Origin: Apium graveolens
Lineage: Eukaryota; Streptophyta; Magnoliopsida; Apiales; Apiaceae
Length of the DNA stretch: 64,000 nucleotides
Assembly (NCBI RefSeq): GCF_009905375.1
Contig: NC_133653.1
Coordinates: 59,001,497-59,065,496, forward strand
Reading direction: 5' to 3'
In this document: piece by piece, positions 1 to 8,647 of the stretch
Layout of the letters: each line of letters starts with the position of its first letter
Numbering within the stretch: the stretch's first letter is position 1
Position numbers and translations under genes: made by a program
Notes under the pieces: model-generated
What the model was told of the DNA's origin: nothing
What the model saw: only the letters and a program-made list of their open reading frames with translations
Database searches by the model: none

Positions 1-2
1 AG

Positions 3-800
3 TATGGTTATTCAAATTGTAGAATCGCTTGTACTCCATTCGATCCTAAAGTTGGCCTTATCAAGAATAGTTCAGGTATTCATGTGTCTCAGTTAAGGTA
101 TTCTCAGATTATTGGGAGTTTGCAATATCTTGCTAATGTGACTAGACCAGATATTTCTTATTCTATATCTAAGTTAGCTAGATATACAAGCTGTCCAAAC
201 AAGACTCATTGGGAGGCACTGGATAGAGTTCTTAGATATCTCAAGGGAACAATTTCTCTTGGTTTACATTACCGGAGATTTCCGGGGGTACTCGAGGGGT
301 ACAGTGATGCAAGTTGGATAGCTAAGAAATTCGGGTCCAATGGAGTGACTGGATATGTGTTTACCTTTGCGGGTGGAGCAGTGTCCTGGAAGTCTTCTAG
401 ATAGACTTTGATTACTCGGTCTACTTTTGAGGCTGAGTTGTGTGCACTTGATGCCACGGGGACGGAGGCTGAATGGTTACATGGACTCATGAGCATGTTA
501 CCTGTAGTAAGCAAGCCGCTTCCTGCCATTTCTATTCATTGTGATAGCCGTACAACTATCGACAAAGTCAGAAGTGTTAAGTATAATGCTAAAACAAAGA
601 GACACATCCAAGTCAGGCTTAAGTCTATAAGGGGTCTTGTGTCTGATAGGATTATTGCTATAGAGTTCATAGGAACTCAGAATAATATAGCTGATCCGCT
701 GACTAAAGGGCTTGAGCATGCTGTAGTCCTTAAGTCTAGGTTGGGGATGGGACTGATAACCCATCGTAATTCATCAACAGCGGGAACCCAATACACCTGA
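3..800 (+). pseudogene. Copia RT C-terminus and RNase H (partial, one nonsense codon)
   Basis: The frame is open from the window edge to TGA at 798-800 except for a TAG at 402-404. It encodes the end of reverse transcriptase (QLRYSQIIGSLQYLANVTRP, RPDISYSISKLARYTS) followed by copia RNase H (LEGYSDASW, ITRSTFEAEL, IHCDSRTT, KTKRHIQVRL, NIADPLTKGL). The stop falls where the family normally has a Gln in the segment before RSTFEAE, which suggests CAG to TAG. RNase H acidic residues remain visible (D of YSDASW, E of FEAEL, D of HCDS). One nonsense codon and otherwise good conservation indicate a moderately old, inactive copy. Confidence 0.88.
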
Positions 801-1390
801 GAGGAGATCCCTCGAAGTGTATTCAATATGGTAATAACAAGCTGTAAGGATGAATTGGTAGTATCTCTACCATATACATTTAGATACTTATGTATCTAAG
901 TCTATCCCCTGTAAACCTTTAGAGGTACTTAGACTGCTAGTTAGCAAGAGTTTTAAACAAACTCTAATTGTAACAGTTTTGGATCAGGATTTAATAAATT
1001 TTGATGGACCAAATACTGTGTCAGAATTTGTAAACTCTGAATGGGGTCAAGTCGAAAGACGAGATGTTAGTAGTACATCTTTGGAGATGCCCAGCTAAGC
1101 GAATGCAATTGTGTGGTCGCAATTAGAGGAAAGGGTTATTCCTTGAAGCATTCGACTAACAGGATCGAGACAAGACCATAATGTCTCTAAGCCGTAGATC
1201 TGACCATAGCCTTTGACTTGTCGTCGTCTTTGGAGTGTGGTTACACTTCACGGATAAAGATTCAAGGTGAAAGATTCCATCTATATCCGGTAGCCATCGA
1301 ATTAGAGGACTTAGAAGGGTTCAAACCCGGGAGGGTACCGACTCTGAAAAGCAAGTCATGATAAAATCTGATATGCAATTCTGTATGGAT
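801..1390 (+). other. Copia 3' untranslated spacer
   Basis: About 590 bp between the pol stop and the polypurine tract. I see no ORF of interest and no strong repeat here. It is the normal 3' non-coding tail of the element. Confidence 0.6.
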
Positions 1391-1401
1391 TTATGGGGGA
1401 T
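1391..1401 (+). other. Polypurine tract of the copia element
   Basis: TTATGGGGGAT lies directly before the TGTTAGAAAA start of the LTR. This is the expected position and composition for the plus-strand primer of reverse transcription. Confidence 0.75.
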
Positions 1402-2472
1402 TGTTAGAAAATGGAAAGTTTGAGGCATGTTTTAGACATGTTCTTGGTGTAATTTCCTAAAACTAATTGTTGGAAGTAGTTCCTTGTTATGAGGACTTAA
1501 ACTTTCATGTTTGGATCTAAGTCATTTTCTTAGTGTAATCCATAAAGAAATTGAGTTTAATTAGTAGCTTGAAATGTTTAATTAAAATATTTACTGACTT
1601 ATTATATTGTTTTAATGTGAACAGTGTGGATTATCCGTTGAAGTTCAAATTGGATTATCCGTTGATGCTCAATGTGGATTATCTGTTGAAGTTCAATTTT
1701 GATTATCCGTTGATGCACAATGTGGATTATTCGTTGATGCACAATGTGGATTATCCGTTGATGCACAATGTGGATTATCCGTTGATGTACAATGTGGATT
1801 ATCCATTGATGCACAAAATGGATTATCCATTGATGGAATTGCTGAGTGCATTATCCATTGATGCTAAGTGTAAATCCTGATACCGACTGTTATGTTTCTG
1901 GAAATATTCATTAAATGAAATTTAAGTCAGAATATTTATTTTAATTAATGTAATATATTCAGTTATGTTTTGGGATGTAATATATATACTGAACAAAACA
2001 TTGTGGAATATAGATGTTGATTGACGTTGAAATATACATACGTAAAAACCCTAGCTATCATCTTCTTCCTCTTTTTCTCTCCTCCAAACTTATACAGATT
2101 AGCATAGGTTTTTTGGCGACTGAGGTCTGATCGCTGTTTGTACATCGAGTTGATGTGAACCGGTGTGCTGTTGCTGTTTTATCCTGGGAGGGTTATTGCG
2201 GTCTCTCAACACAGTAAGTGAGGGCAATAAACTCTTCAAGAACAGCCTCTTCCTCTCGAGGGATTGGTGACTCAGCTGTAATTGAAAGCTTCATTACGCT
2301 AAGCTTTCTTTCCCTTCTTAATTTCTTTTACAGTTGCTGATTATATTTTATTTACGACCTTCGTGTTTTGTTTTCATTATTGGTACTATTGCCTTGTTCT
2401 TGTTATTGATTATATAACTGTCTCATTGTGTTAGTATAGTAGTTATATACTATTGTTGATACTTTCCCAACA
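1402..2472 (+). repeat. 3' LTR of the Tork-like copia (1071 bp)
   Basis: The LTR starts TGTTAGAAAAT after a purine tract and ends TTTCCCAACA, giving TG...CA ends with an imperfect terminal inverted repeat. It contains a 24-bp tandem repeat array (1621-1862). The last part, about 2040-2472, has pyrimidine-rich stretches typical of R/U5. It is followed at once by gypsy coding sequence. The partner LTR is outside the window, so boundaries rest on the end motifs and on the resumption of the host reading frame. Confidence 0.85.
1621..1862 (+). repeat. 24-bp tandem repeat array inside the copia LTR
   Basis: About ten imperfect copies of a 24-bp unit with core GTGGATTATCCGTTGATGCA. The period is a multiple of three, so the array stays open as a repetitive reading frame on both strands; I treat those frames as by-products. 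It lies within the first quarter of the LTR, the U3 region, where such repeats often act as enhancer arrays in other elements. That role is inference. Confidence 0.85.
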
Positions 2473-3228
2473 ATAAAATCCCAGACGTTAGCTGACTTCG
2501 TGGTGGAATGTACCATACCCAACCAAGAAGTCGGGGGGCAGGAAGACACTATACCTCAAGACACAGAAATTGATAAAGGAGGCAAAAAAAAGGACTTTAA
2601 GGAGAAGGAATATTGGGTTCTCTATTTTAATGGAGCATCAAAAACAAATTCAAGTGGAGCAGGGCTGGTTTTACAAAGCCCCGGTGAGTTCTTGATTGAA
2701 TATGCTATGAAGTTAGACTTCCCAACCATAAACAATGAAGCAGAATATGAAGCACTGATAGCTGGCCTCGGCCTAGTAGGGACACTGAGAGTCAAGAACT
2801 TGAAGGTCTGTGAAGACTCGAAGTTGATCGTATCCTAGGTGAAGGGAGAGTTTGAGGCAAGGGATGATACGATGGCTAAGTATGTCCACCTAGTAAGAGC
2901 TGTGATGACTCTATTCGATGAGTGCCATGTTGAGCACATCCCAAGGGAGGAAAATGCTAAGGCGGATGCATTGTCAAAGTTTGCTTCATCCGAGATAGAG
3001 GAATGTTCAGGAAGCGTATACTTCCGCGTTTTGAAGACACGAAGCATTGATGTTAAGCTTGTAGCTCCTATAGGGCTGGGGACATCATGGATAGATCCCA
3101 TTAAGGCCCATATTCAAACTGGTTGGCTACCAATTGACGTGACTGAAGCACAAAAGTTGGTTGTTCGAGCACTGAGATACTTCTTGATCGATGGGATCTT
3201 GTACAAAAGATCTTATGTAGTTCCTTAA
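2473..3228 (+). pseudogene. Tat-like gypsy RNase H region of pol (broken)
   Basis: The frame opens with QTLADFVVE, then YWVLYFNGASK, SGAGLVLQSPGEF, NNEAEYEALIAGL and VCEDSKLIVS, a second RNase H domain of the type found in Tat-lineage elements. It continues with GEFEARDDTMAKYVHLV, VEHIPREENAKADALSKFA and the linker toward integrase. TAG at 2836-2838 falls where the family usually has Gln (after KLIVS), and TAA at 3226-3228 ends the segment. Acidic residues expected for catalysis (E of NNEAEYEAL, D of CEDSKL) remain, but the first Asp is Asn (NGAS for DGAS). The copia insertion removed or displaced everything upstream. Confidence 0.85.
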
Positions 3229-4318
3229 TTAAGATGTCTCAGGCCCGATGAGGCACGCTTGGCTCTTGAGGAGGTACACGAAGGTGTCTGTGGGCAACAC
3301 TTGGGGGGCAGAGCGCTGGCTCATAAGATAACCCATTTAGGCTTCTATTGGCCAGAGATGATGGCCGATGCCAAAGAGTATGTGAAGAAGTGTGATCATT
3401 GTCAGAAACATGCACCTGTTGTTTGACAATCCCCTGAAATATTGACTTCCATCAACTTTCCCATCCCCTTTACCATGTGGGAATGGATATACTTGGGCCC
3501 TTCCCCATGGCCACGGCACAAAGGAAGTTCCTAATTATAGTCATTGATTATTTTACTAAATGGATTGAAGCCAAGCCTTTGGCCAAGATCACAACTAAGC
3601 AGGTTGCACAATCCTGTGGGAAAACATCATGTGTCGTTATGGAATTCCCCGTATCCTAGTTACTGATAATGGAACACAGTTCAACAATGAGGAATTCAAG
3701 AAGTATTGTGAGGATAATGAGATTAAGTTTCGATATACCTCCGTAGCTCACCCGCAAGCCAATGGGCAAGCGGAAGTGGCAAATCGAATAATCCTGGATG
3801 GACTAAAGAAGAGGATCGAGAAGTCGAGGAATAACTGGGTGGATTAAATACTCCCAATACTATGGGCCTATAGGACTACCTGTAGAGTCACAACTGGAGC
3901 AACTCCCTTCATGTTAGCATATGGGGCATAAGCGGTTATTCCTGTAGAGATATCACATTCGTCTCCCAGGATTCAAACTTTTAATGCTGAGGAAAATGAG
4001 GAAGGGCAAAGATTATCCCTGGATCTGATTGATGAAGTATGAGATGAGGCACATGCGAAGATAGTGGAATATCAGAAAAAGGCTTCGTTTTACTACAACC
4101 TGAAGGTTAAGGAAAGGTTTTTCAAGAAAGGTGACTTGGTTCTGAGGAAGGTGGAAGCTTCCGGTGTTGGGCAAAAAGGAAAACTTGCCCCAAATTGGGA
4201 AGGGCCATACAAGGTCAAAAGTGTTCAAGGAAGAGGAACCTACAAGCTGGAGACTATGGATGGTTTTCAAGTCCTAAGGACCTGGCACACGCAGAACCTA
4301 AAGGTTTACTATGTGTAA
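3229..4318 (+). pseudogene. Tat-like gypsy integrase (multiply broken)
   Basis: The segment encodes the zinc-binding region (HEGVCGQHLGG and KKCDHCQKHA), then the catalytic core with GMDILGPFP, VTDNGTQFNN and ANGQAEVANR, which supply the expected D, D and E. The C-terminal part ends with KGDLVLRKVE, NWEGPYKV and TWHTQNLKVYYV before TAA at 4316-4318. Lesions I can see are TGA at 3424-3426, a one-base loss near 3478, another frame change between 3600 and 3640, TAA at 3845-3847, and further stops near 3928 and 4040. It cannot make integrase. The decay is heavier than in the other elements here, which fits its older place in the nesting. Confidence 0.88.
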
Positions 4319-4652
4319 AATGGTTGAGCACGATTTTGACTTGTCAAGATTACAAGTAGGTTGAAAAGCACCTTGAAGCTTTGCTTACTTAGGATTACAT
4401 GTTTTAGTTTTATTCTTTAAGTTTGAGGTTTATTAAGACTTGTGTAAGGGATGAATCCCAACAGTTTATGAAATTTAGAAAGATTCCGAAATATGTTTAA
4501 CAAATCCCTATGGCATGGCAAGTAAACTAAGTGCATGAGATAAAAGCATAAAGTTCGATAAATAAGACTGGTTTAAATAAGCAATACAAAGTCTGATAAA
4601 TAAAGTCTCAAAGACAAAGTAAAATAAATAAGCCACGCAGGGCTAGAAAGCT
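4319..4652 (+). other. Spacer between sense integrase and the antisense gene
   Basis: An AT-rich stretch of 334 bp between two convergent reading units: pol ends at 4318 on plus and the antisense gene ends at 4653 on minus. It must hold or overlap the 3' ends of both transcripts. I see no ORF or clear hairpin terminator. Confidence 0.55.
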
Positions 4653-5202
4653 CTAAGGGGAAGAGGTGCCCTCAGCATCCATATCATCGTCTCCGCCACT
4701 CTCGCTGGATGTCTCAGTGGTCCTGGAGGAAGAATAGCTATAATCGGCTGAGGGACGAGAAGATGACTCAGAAGGAGGAAGAAGTGGGGCCTGAGGAGCA
4801 CGGTCTGAGACAACCACTCGGGTGCGAAACCTTTGTAGTAAATCCTCTTCATCAGGGCAGATGTAGTCCGCTGGGTTGATGTCGGGACAAGCCTCGTTTA
4901 CGGTTCCAAGGGCCGTGTCCCAGCCAGTCCTAAAAAACCCAGGGAACACCGAGTCGTCCCTCACTCTCATAGACTGAATGAACTCCTCTGAGTCCAAATA
5001 GTTGTCGATCGCCTTGTCCTTCTTAGCCCTCAGCACAACCAGCTCAGCATTAGACTCTCCGAGCTCCTCCTCCTTACGCTTCAACTTTCTCTCCAAAGAA
5101 GCGTACTTCCTCTGCTACTTCCTAAGGGCATTGTCAGCCTTGTCCGAGGCCCTCTTCCACGATTCAGCTTGCCTCACAGCGCCTTGGAAGTAGGCGTTAG
5201 AC

Positions 5203-5284
5203 TGAAATGAAACAATAAACAAAGATATAAGGCAAGTGAATGATACAAGTAAAAAGAGAGTAAAATTTTAAGAAAGGGTCATAC
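5203..5284 (-). other. Probable intron 2 of the antisense gene
   Basis: An 82-bp segment, AT-rich relative to the flanking exons, starts GTATGA on the minus strand and ends CATTTCAG (with one more base of exon phase at 5201-5202 uncertain). Removing it joins GAQSLAS to SNAYFQG in frame. Confidence 0.72.
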
Positions 5285-5667
5285 CGAGGCCAAGGACTGA
5301 GCACCCATGAGCTTTATCCTTTCCAAGTCTGGGGCAGCCACAACATCAGTGAAGTCCTTGGGGGTTACACCGTGGTAAGACCAATCCCAGGCATGCTTTT
5401 TAGATCCAACCACAGTATCCCCTCGGCGAAATCCCCAAAGAGACTGGAAAGCACCAGTGGCAGCAGAGATAGGAGCAGCAGCAGAGATAGGAGCATTTGG
5501 GGATTTAGTTCCCTCAGAAGGAGCCTTCATCATAGGCTCCTTGTGCTTCCTTAAGTAGCTAGGCTCCATAGCCTTTCCCGGGGTGTCTAGTCCCGCAAGC
5601 CGATCCTTCTTCATCCTCGCGGTTTCCTCAACAACAGGCACGTTATCCTCATTAATTTCCTTAGCAG

Positions 5668-5749
5668 CTGCAAAAATCAGAGAAAAACAAAAATAAGTGG
5701 TGTCAATAATTCATGGAAGAAAATAAGAACAAGAAGGGAAGAAAAATAC
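5668..5749 (-). other. Probable intron 1 of the antisense gene
   Basis: About 82 bp starting GTATTTTT and ending TTTTTGCAG on the minus strand. Removing it joins SVSPQ to AKEINEDNV through a codon split after its first base, with no frame change. Two introns of the same short size, both with standard GT-AG ends, support a genuinely spliced gene. Confidence 0.75.
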
Positions 5750-6712
5750 CCTGAGGAGAAACTGAGGAGAGCCCCACTTGAATAAGGGAAAACTCCTCTA
5801 GAAGAGTCCAGCTAGGAGTGGCACCATCATCCCGAATGAGCTCATTATAAATGGTAATCTCCTTGGGTGTTAAGTGAATGGATTTAAGGCTACCATCGCT
5901 AACCTTCCCGAAGGAAGATCTGAAGTGGGTGCCCCAGTCCCCATTCTCCCACCTTAACCCGACAAAACTACTTCTCCAATGTTGATTATTGTCGGGAATG
6001 GAAGCACTATTAAAAATGTGTTTACACTTGGGCCTTTATTTAATGTAGACCCAACCACAAAGACTTTAAGAACTGTTATAACACTCGAAGATTTTCCTAA
6101 AAACTGCTACTGACAAAGGAAAATCTCCCCTAAGACAGGAGACCATGAAGCATAAAATGTTCCCCAAGCATTTGGAGGAAGCTGACATGGGTTGATTTGC
6201 AAGTCTTCTAGCAAATGAGGGATGAAGTCATGGAAAGGAAACCTAAGCCCGACATTAAGGGCATCTGTCTAAATAAAAAGAGTGTCTGGTTTCCAGTGGC
6301 AAGTATGATCACCACCACTAACAGAAACTAGCCTAAGGGGAGGACGAACGTTATAAAATGCATTCATTTTATCATAATCTATATTGTGCCACATGTTACA
6401 ATAGTCAAATGATCAAGATGTGCATTAGAGGGGTACTCATACCCTCTAGTGTTAATCATATCTAGTAATGACATATAAGAAAAGTGGATTTTGATATCTT
6501 TACCTCGTTTCGAAGCAGAGGCAATCTTAGCCGCTCTCTCAGAACCCTTGTCTGCCATTGATGAAGAAAGCTTGAAACTTTGAAAGGGGAGGAAGGCCGG
6601 AAAAGGCTAGAAAGATCGTCAGAAAACTTTAAGGAGAGGAGTGTTGAGAGTGTTTGAGAAATGAGGAGGAATGAAATCAGAAGTGTGAGAAGATCACACT
6701 CTCACCTCACTC

Positions 6713-6719
6713 TTATATA
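6713..6719 (-). promoter_or_regulatory. TATA box of the antisense gene
   Basis: TATATAA on the minus strand in the context GGCTATATAAGAG, 155 nt upstream of the probable ATG. The leader between them is rich in CT and TTCT tracts, as in many plant 5' UTRs. The transcription start would be expected about 30 nt downstream, near 6685; this is inferred from position only. Confidence 0.72.
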
Positions 6720-6720
6720 G

Positions 6721-7200
6721 CCTCTAGGAAGGCAAATTGGGCCTGGAAAAAGCCCATTTGGGCCCAAAAATTAGAAGAATCTAGAATAATACAGAGTATT
6801 TTGGAAAAATATAAAAAAAAAATTAATTTAAATATATAATTGAGAAAATTCTGGAAGAGTCCAGAAAAAACTTCAGAAATTCTAGAGTATTCTGGAATTT
6901 GTGTTTGAAATAAAAGCCCAGCCCAAATCTTATTGGGCCTGGGAGTATGAAAGCCCAAAGTAAGGGCCCAAGTCAGAAAATATAATAAACCCAAATCTTT
7001 GGGCCTGAAGAATGCAACAAGCCCAGCTTTGAGCCCAAACCCAAGGTCTTTAAAAAGAAAATGAAAAAGGAAGGAAGCCCAATTGGTTAGAAAAACCAGA
7101 ATTAAGGCCCAATAGTGGTTAAGGCCCAGTATATGGGCCCAAGTCAGAAAATATATAGAAAGCCCAGCAAATGGTTCAAAAGAGTAAAAGCCCAAAAAGA
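6721..7200 (-). promoter_or_regulatory. Array of 17 TGGGCY (site II) hexamers upstream of the antisense TATA box
   Basis: I count 17 copies of TGGGCC or TGGGCT, in either orientation, within about 480 bp next to the TATA box. Roughly 0.5 would be expected by chance in random sequence of even composition. TGGGCY is the site II element known to bind TCP factors in promoters of plant ribosomal-protein and cell-cycle genes. Its position makes it a likely upstream activating region for the antisense gene, by inference. Long open frames here are by-products of base composition. Confidence 0.72.
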
Positions 7201-7214
7201 TCAGGGCGCAAAAG

Positions 7215-7542
7215 GATAAATTGTTCATTCCTGACCCAAATTTTGACCAGGAATTTATATCAAAATTTCTTTCGGTCAGAAATCATCGGCTAATCAAAAA
7301 GTTCTGACCCAAAATCCTGATCGAAAGCTTCTGGTCGAATATAGCTTCGATCAGAAATTAAAGCCCTTTAATTCGGTCAAATTCAGGTTCAAAAAAAATG
7401 AAAAATTCCTGACCGAAATTCGGCAAGGAATCCTAGTCGAAAGGTCCTCCTCAAAAATGCCTTCGGCCAAGGCTAGAAAGAAGGGATAATTCGGTCAAAA
7501 ACATAAATCCTGACCGAAAGGGTTAGGATCCTGTCGTAAAAA

Positions 7543-7573
<31 letters not shown>

Positions 7574-7710
7574 TAATCCTGATCGAAATTTGATAGTAAT
7601 CTTGCTCGAATGCTCCTCCTCGAAAGTACCTTCGACCAGGGCATGACATGGGCTAATTCGACCAGGATCCTGGTCAAACGGGATTCCTGGTCGAATTGTG
7701 TATAAAAAAA
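7215..7710. repeat. Array of TCCTGACCGAAA-like motifs in both orientations
   Basis: At least fifteen degenerate copies of a 10-12 bp motif around TGACCGAA / TTCGGTCA (with variants TGATCGAA and TGGTCGAA) alternate in orientation. A TA microsatellite lies inside (about 7550-7576). Several copies contain TTGACC, the W-box core. The array directly follows the site II array and differs from it in motif. Confidence 0.7.
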
Positions 7711-7764
7711 GAGAAAGGAAGAAAAAAGAAAAAAAGAGAGGGGAGGAAAATTCCTGAAAAAATT

Positions 7765-8035
7765 CATGGAAGTTAAGGAAATTCCTTAAAATCTTCCTGA
7801 AAATTATGAATATTTTTTGGAAATTAGGAATAATTCTATGAAATTAAGGAATAATATCCATAAATTATAAGAAATTACTGGAAATTACTAGATAATTTAA
7901 GAATAAGTCCAGAATCAAGGATAAATACTGAAAATTAAAGGATAAATTATGAAAATTAAGGGAAAATTCCAGAAAATTAAGGGAAAATCCCAGAATTAAG
8001 GGAAAATTCCTAGAAATTAAGATAACTCATAAATA
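7765..8035. repeat. AT-rich repeat of GGAAATTAAGGA-like units
   Basis: A third tier of short degenerate repeats, about 20-25 bp apart, built on AAATTAAGGRAAAATTCC-like units. It lies between the TGACCGAA array and the polypurine tract. No ORF is present. Confidence 0.6.
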
Positions 8036-8153
8036 ATAGGAATAAAGGAAAATCGTTGTAAATGTGTAGGTCGCTCCACTCTTTACGCAAAAATGATACC
8101 CTGTCAGGGAGCGAATGAACTTAACTTTTGCGAAATCTTTTTACGGTTTCCCA
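8036..8153 (+). other. Short spacer before the Tat polypurine tract
   Basis: About 120 bp with no repeats or ORF, containing TACCCTGTCAGGGAGCGAATG. It is the last part of the element's internal region. Confidence 0.5.
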
Positions 8154-8169
8154 GAAGTTGGGGGGCAAA
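8154..8169 (+). other. Polypurine tract of the Tat-like element
   Basis: AGAAGTTGGGGGGCAA stands directly before the TGATAGGG LTR start. A G-rich tract of this form just upstream of TGATAGG is characteristic of Tat-lineage elements. Confidence 0.82.
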
Positions 8170-8647
8170 TGATAGGGAATAAAATAAACCCTGATTGCGT
8201 AATTAATATCACATTAATTATATCAGAATTGGGCTGACAGCTAGACCTATTTGAAAGGGCCCAAAACCCTGAATATTAATTAAATTCGTAATTGATTAAT
8301 AAAGATAAGTCAGTTGTTAAGATGAGTCCTAGTGGGAATATAATTCCTTGTAGATTGGCCTCCAAGGGACCTCATGGGATAATGAATCAGTTTCCTACCT
8401 CTTAGGACTCCAATGTCCACTATATTCTGAGACTTGCCCACCAAGTCTCCTAGATCTAGTCCAATTTAAGGACCTTCAATGTTTATATAAGGGGTCTCAC
8501 CCCCACCAATCAGAACTGCATTTTTTGACTTGATCCTTGGCAATCAGCAAGGTAAGTACGCATCTTGTTAAGGAAGATCGAGTCACGAGACACAAGAGCA
8601 GCCAAATCGAGCCTCGAAGCTCATGAACCCTAGTAGTAGGTACAACA
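8170..8647 (+). repeat. 3' LTR of the Tat-like element (about 478 bp)
   Basis: It begins TGATAGGGAATAAAATAA after the purine tract and probably ends GGTACAACA at 8647, because minus-strand copia coding sequence resumes right after. The other LTR is outside the window, so the right boundary is inferred. A stretch near 8500-8600 with GGTAAGTACG resembles a splice donor and may belong to R/U5. Confidence 0.7.

Larger units (their letters stand above)
1..2472 (+). mobile_element. 3' part of a Tork-like Ty1/copia retrotransposon
   Basis: The visible part is the end of pol (RT C-terminus and RNase H), a 0.6 kb non-coding tail, a polypurine tract and a complete 3' LTR. The rest lies left of the window. 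After the LTR the sequence continues in frame with a gypsy RNase H (IKSQTLADFVVE starting at 2473), so this copia sits inside the Tat-like gypsy element. The predicted 5-bp target duplication is ATAAA (2473-2477), but its partner is outside the window. Assignment to Tork is inferred from the RNase H style (DPLTKGL near the C-terminus) and is less certain than copia itself. Confidence 0.88.
4653..6558 (-). pseudogene. Antisense three-exon extra gene of the Tat element (Transposase_28-like)
   Basis: The probable start is the ATG at 6558 (AATGGCAGACAAGG context, protein MADKGSERAAK). Three exons can be drawn: 6558-5750, 5667-5285 and 5201-4653. Donors are AGG/GTATTT and TCG/GTATGA; acceptors are TTTTTGCAG and CATTTCAG. 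Both joins keep the frame. Exon 1 has a motif set (FPFHDFIPHLL, PCQLPPNAWGTF, HWRSSFVGLRW) like the putative gypsy-type transposon family (Pfam Transposase_28), from memory. Exon 3 has a charged coiled-coil segment (ERKLKRKEEELGESNAEL) and an acidic Ser-rich tail. Exon 1 carries at least two frameshifts and several stops, and exon 3 has one TAG near 5120, so the copy is broken. The protein's role is unknown. Confidence 0.78.
2473..8647 (+). mobile_element. 3' portion of a Tat/Retand/Grande-like Ty3/gypsy element
   Basis: The order is RNase H, integrase, a long 3' region with a minus-strand extra gene, a polypurine tract, and an LTR that starts TGATAGGG and probably ends at ACAACA. An extra antisense ORF between pol and the 3' LTR is a known trait of Grande/Retand-type Tat elements. 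The RNase H has the DGAS-like (here NGAS) archaeal-type style of this lineage. The left part continues outside the window beyond the copia insertion. At 8648 the sequence passes into the integrase-RT linker of a minus-strand copia, so the Tat element probably inserted there with target duplication ATTAA (8648-8652). Confidence 0.82.

Noticed and set aside
1551..1880. Open frames on both strands with an eight-residue repeat (NVDYPLMH)
   Set aside because: They are produced by the 24-bp tandem repeat in the LTR, whose period is a multiple of three.
6713..7228. 171-codon minus-strand frame rich in Phe, Leu and Trp
   Set aside because: It coincides with the site II array and lies upstream of the TATA box; composition explains the openness, and there is no domain.
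7548..7576. TA microsatellite (others near 16090, 18962, 19094, 25080)
   Set aside because: Ordinary simple repeats in AT-rich LTR DNA; noted only inside other features.
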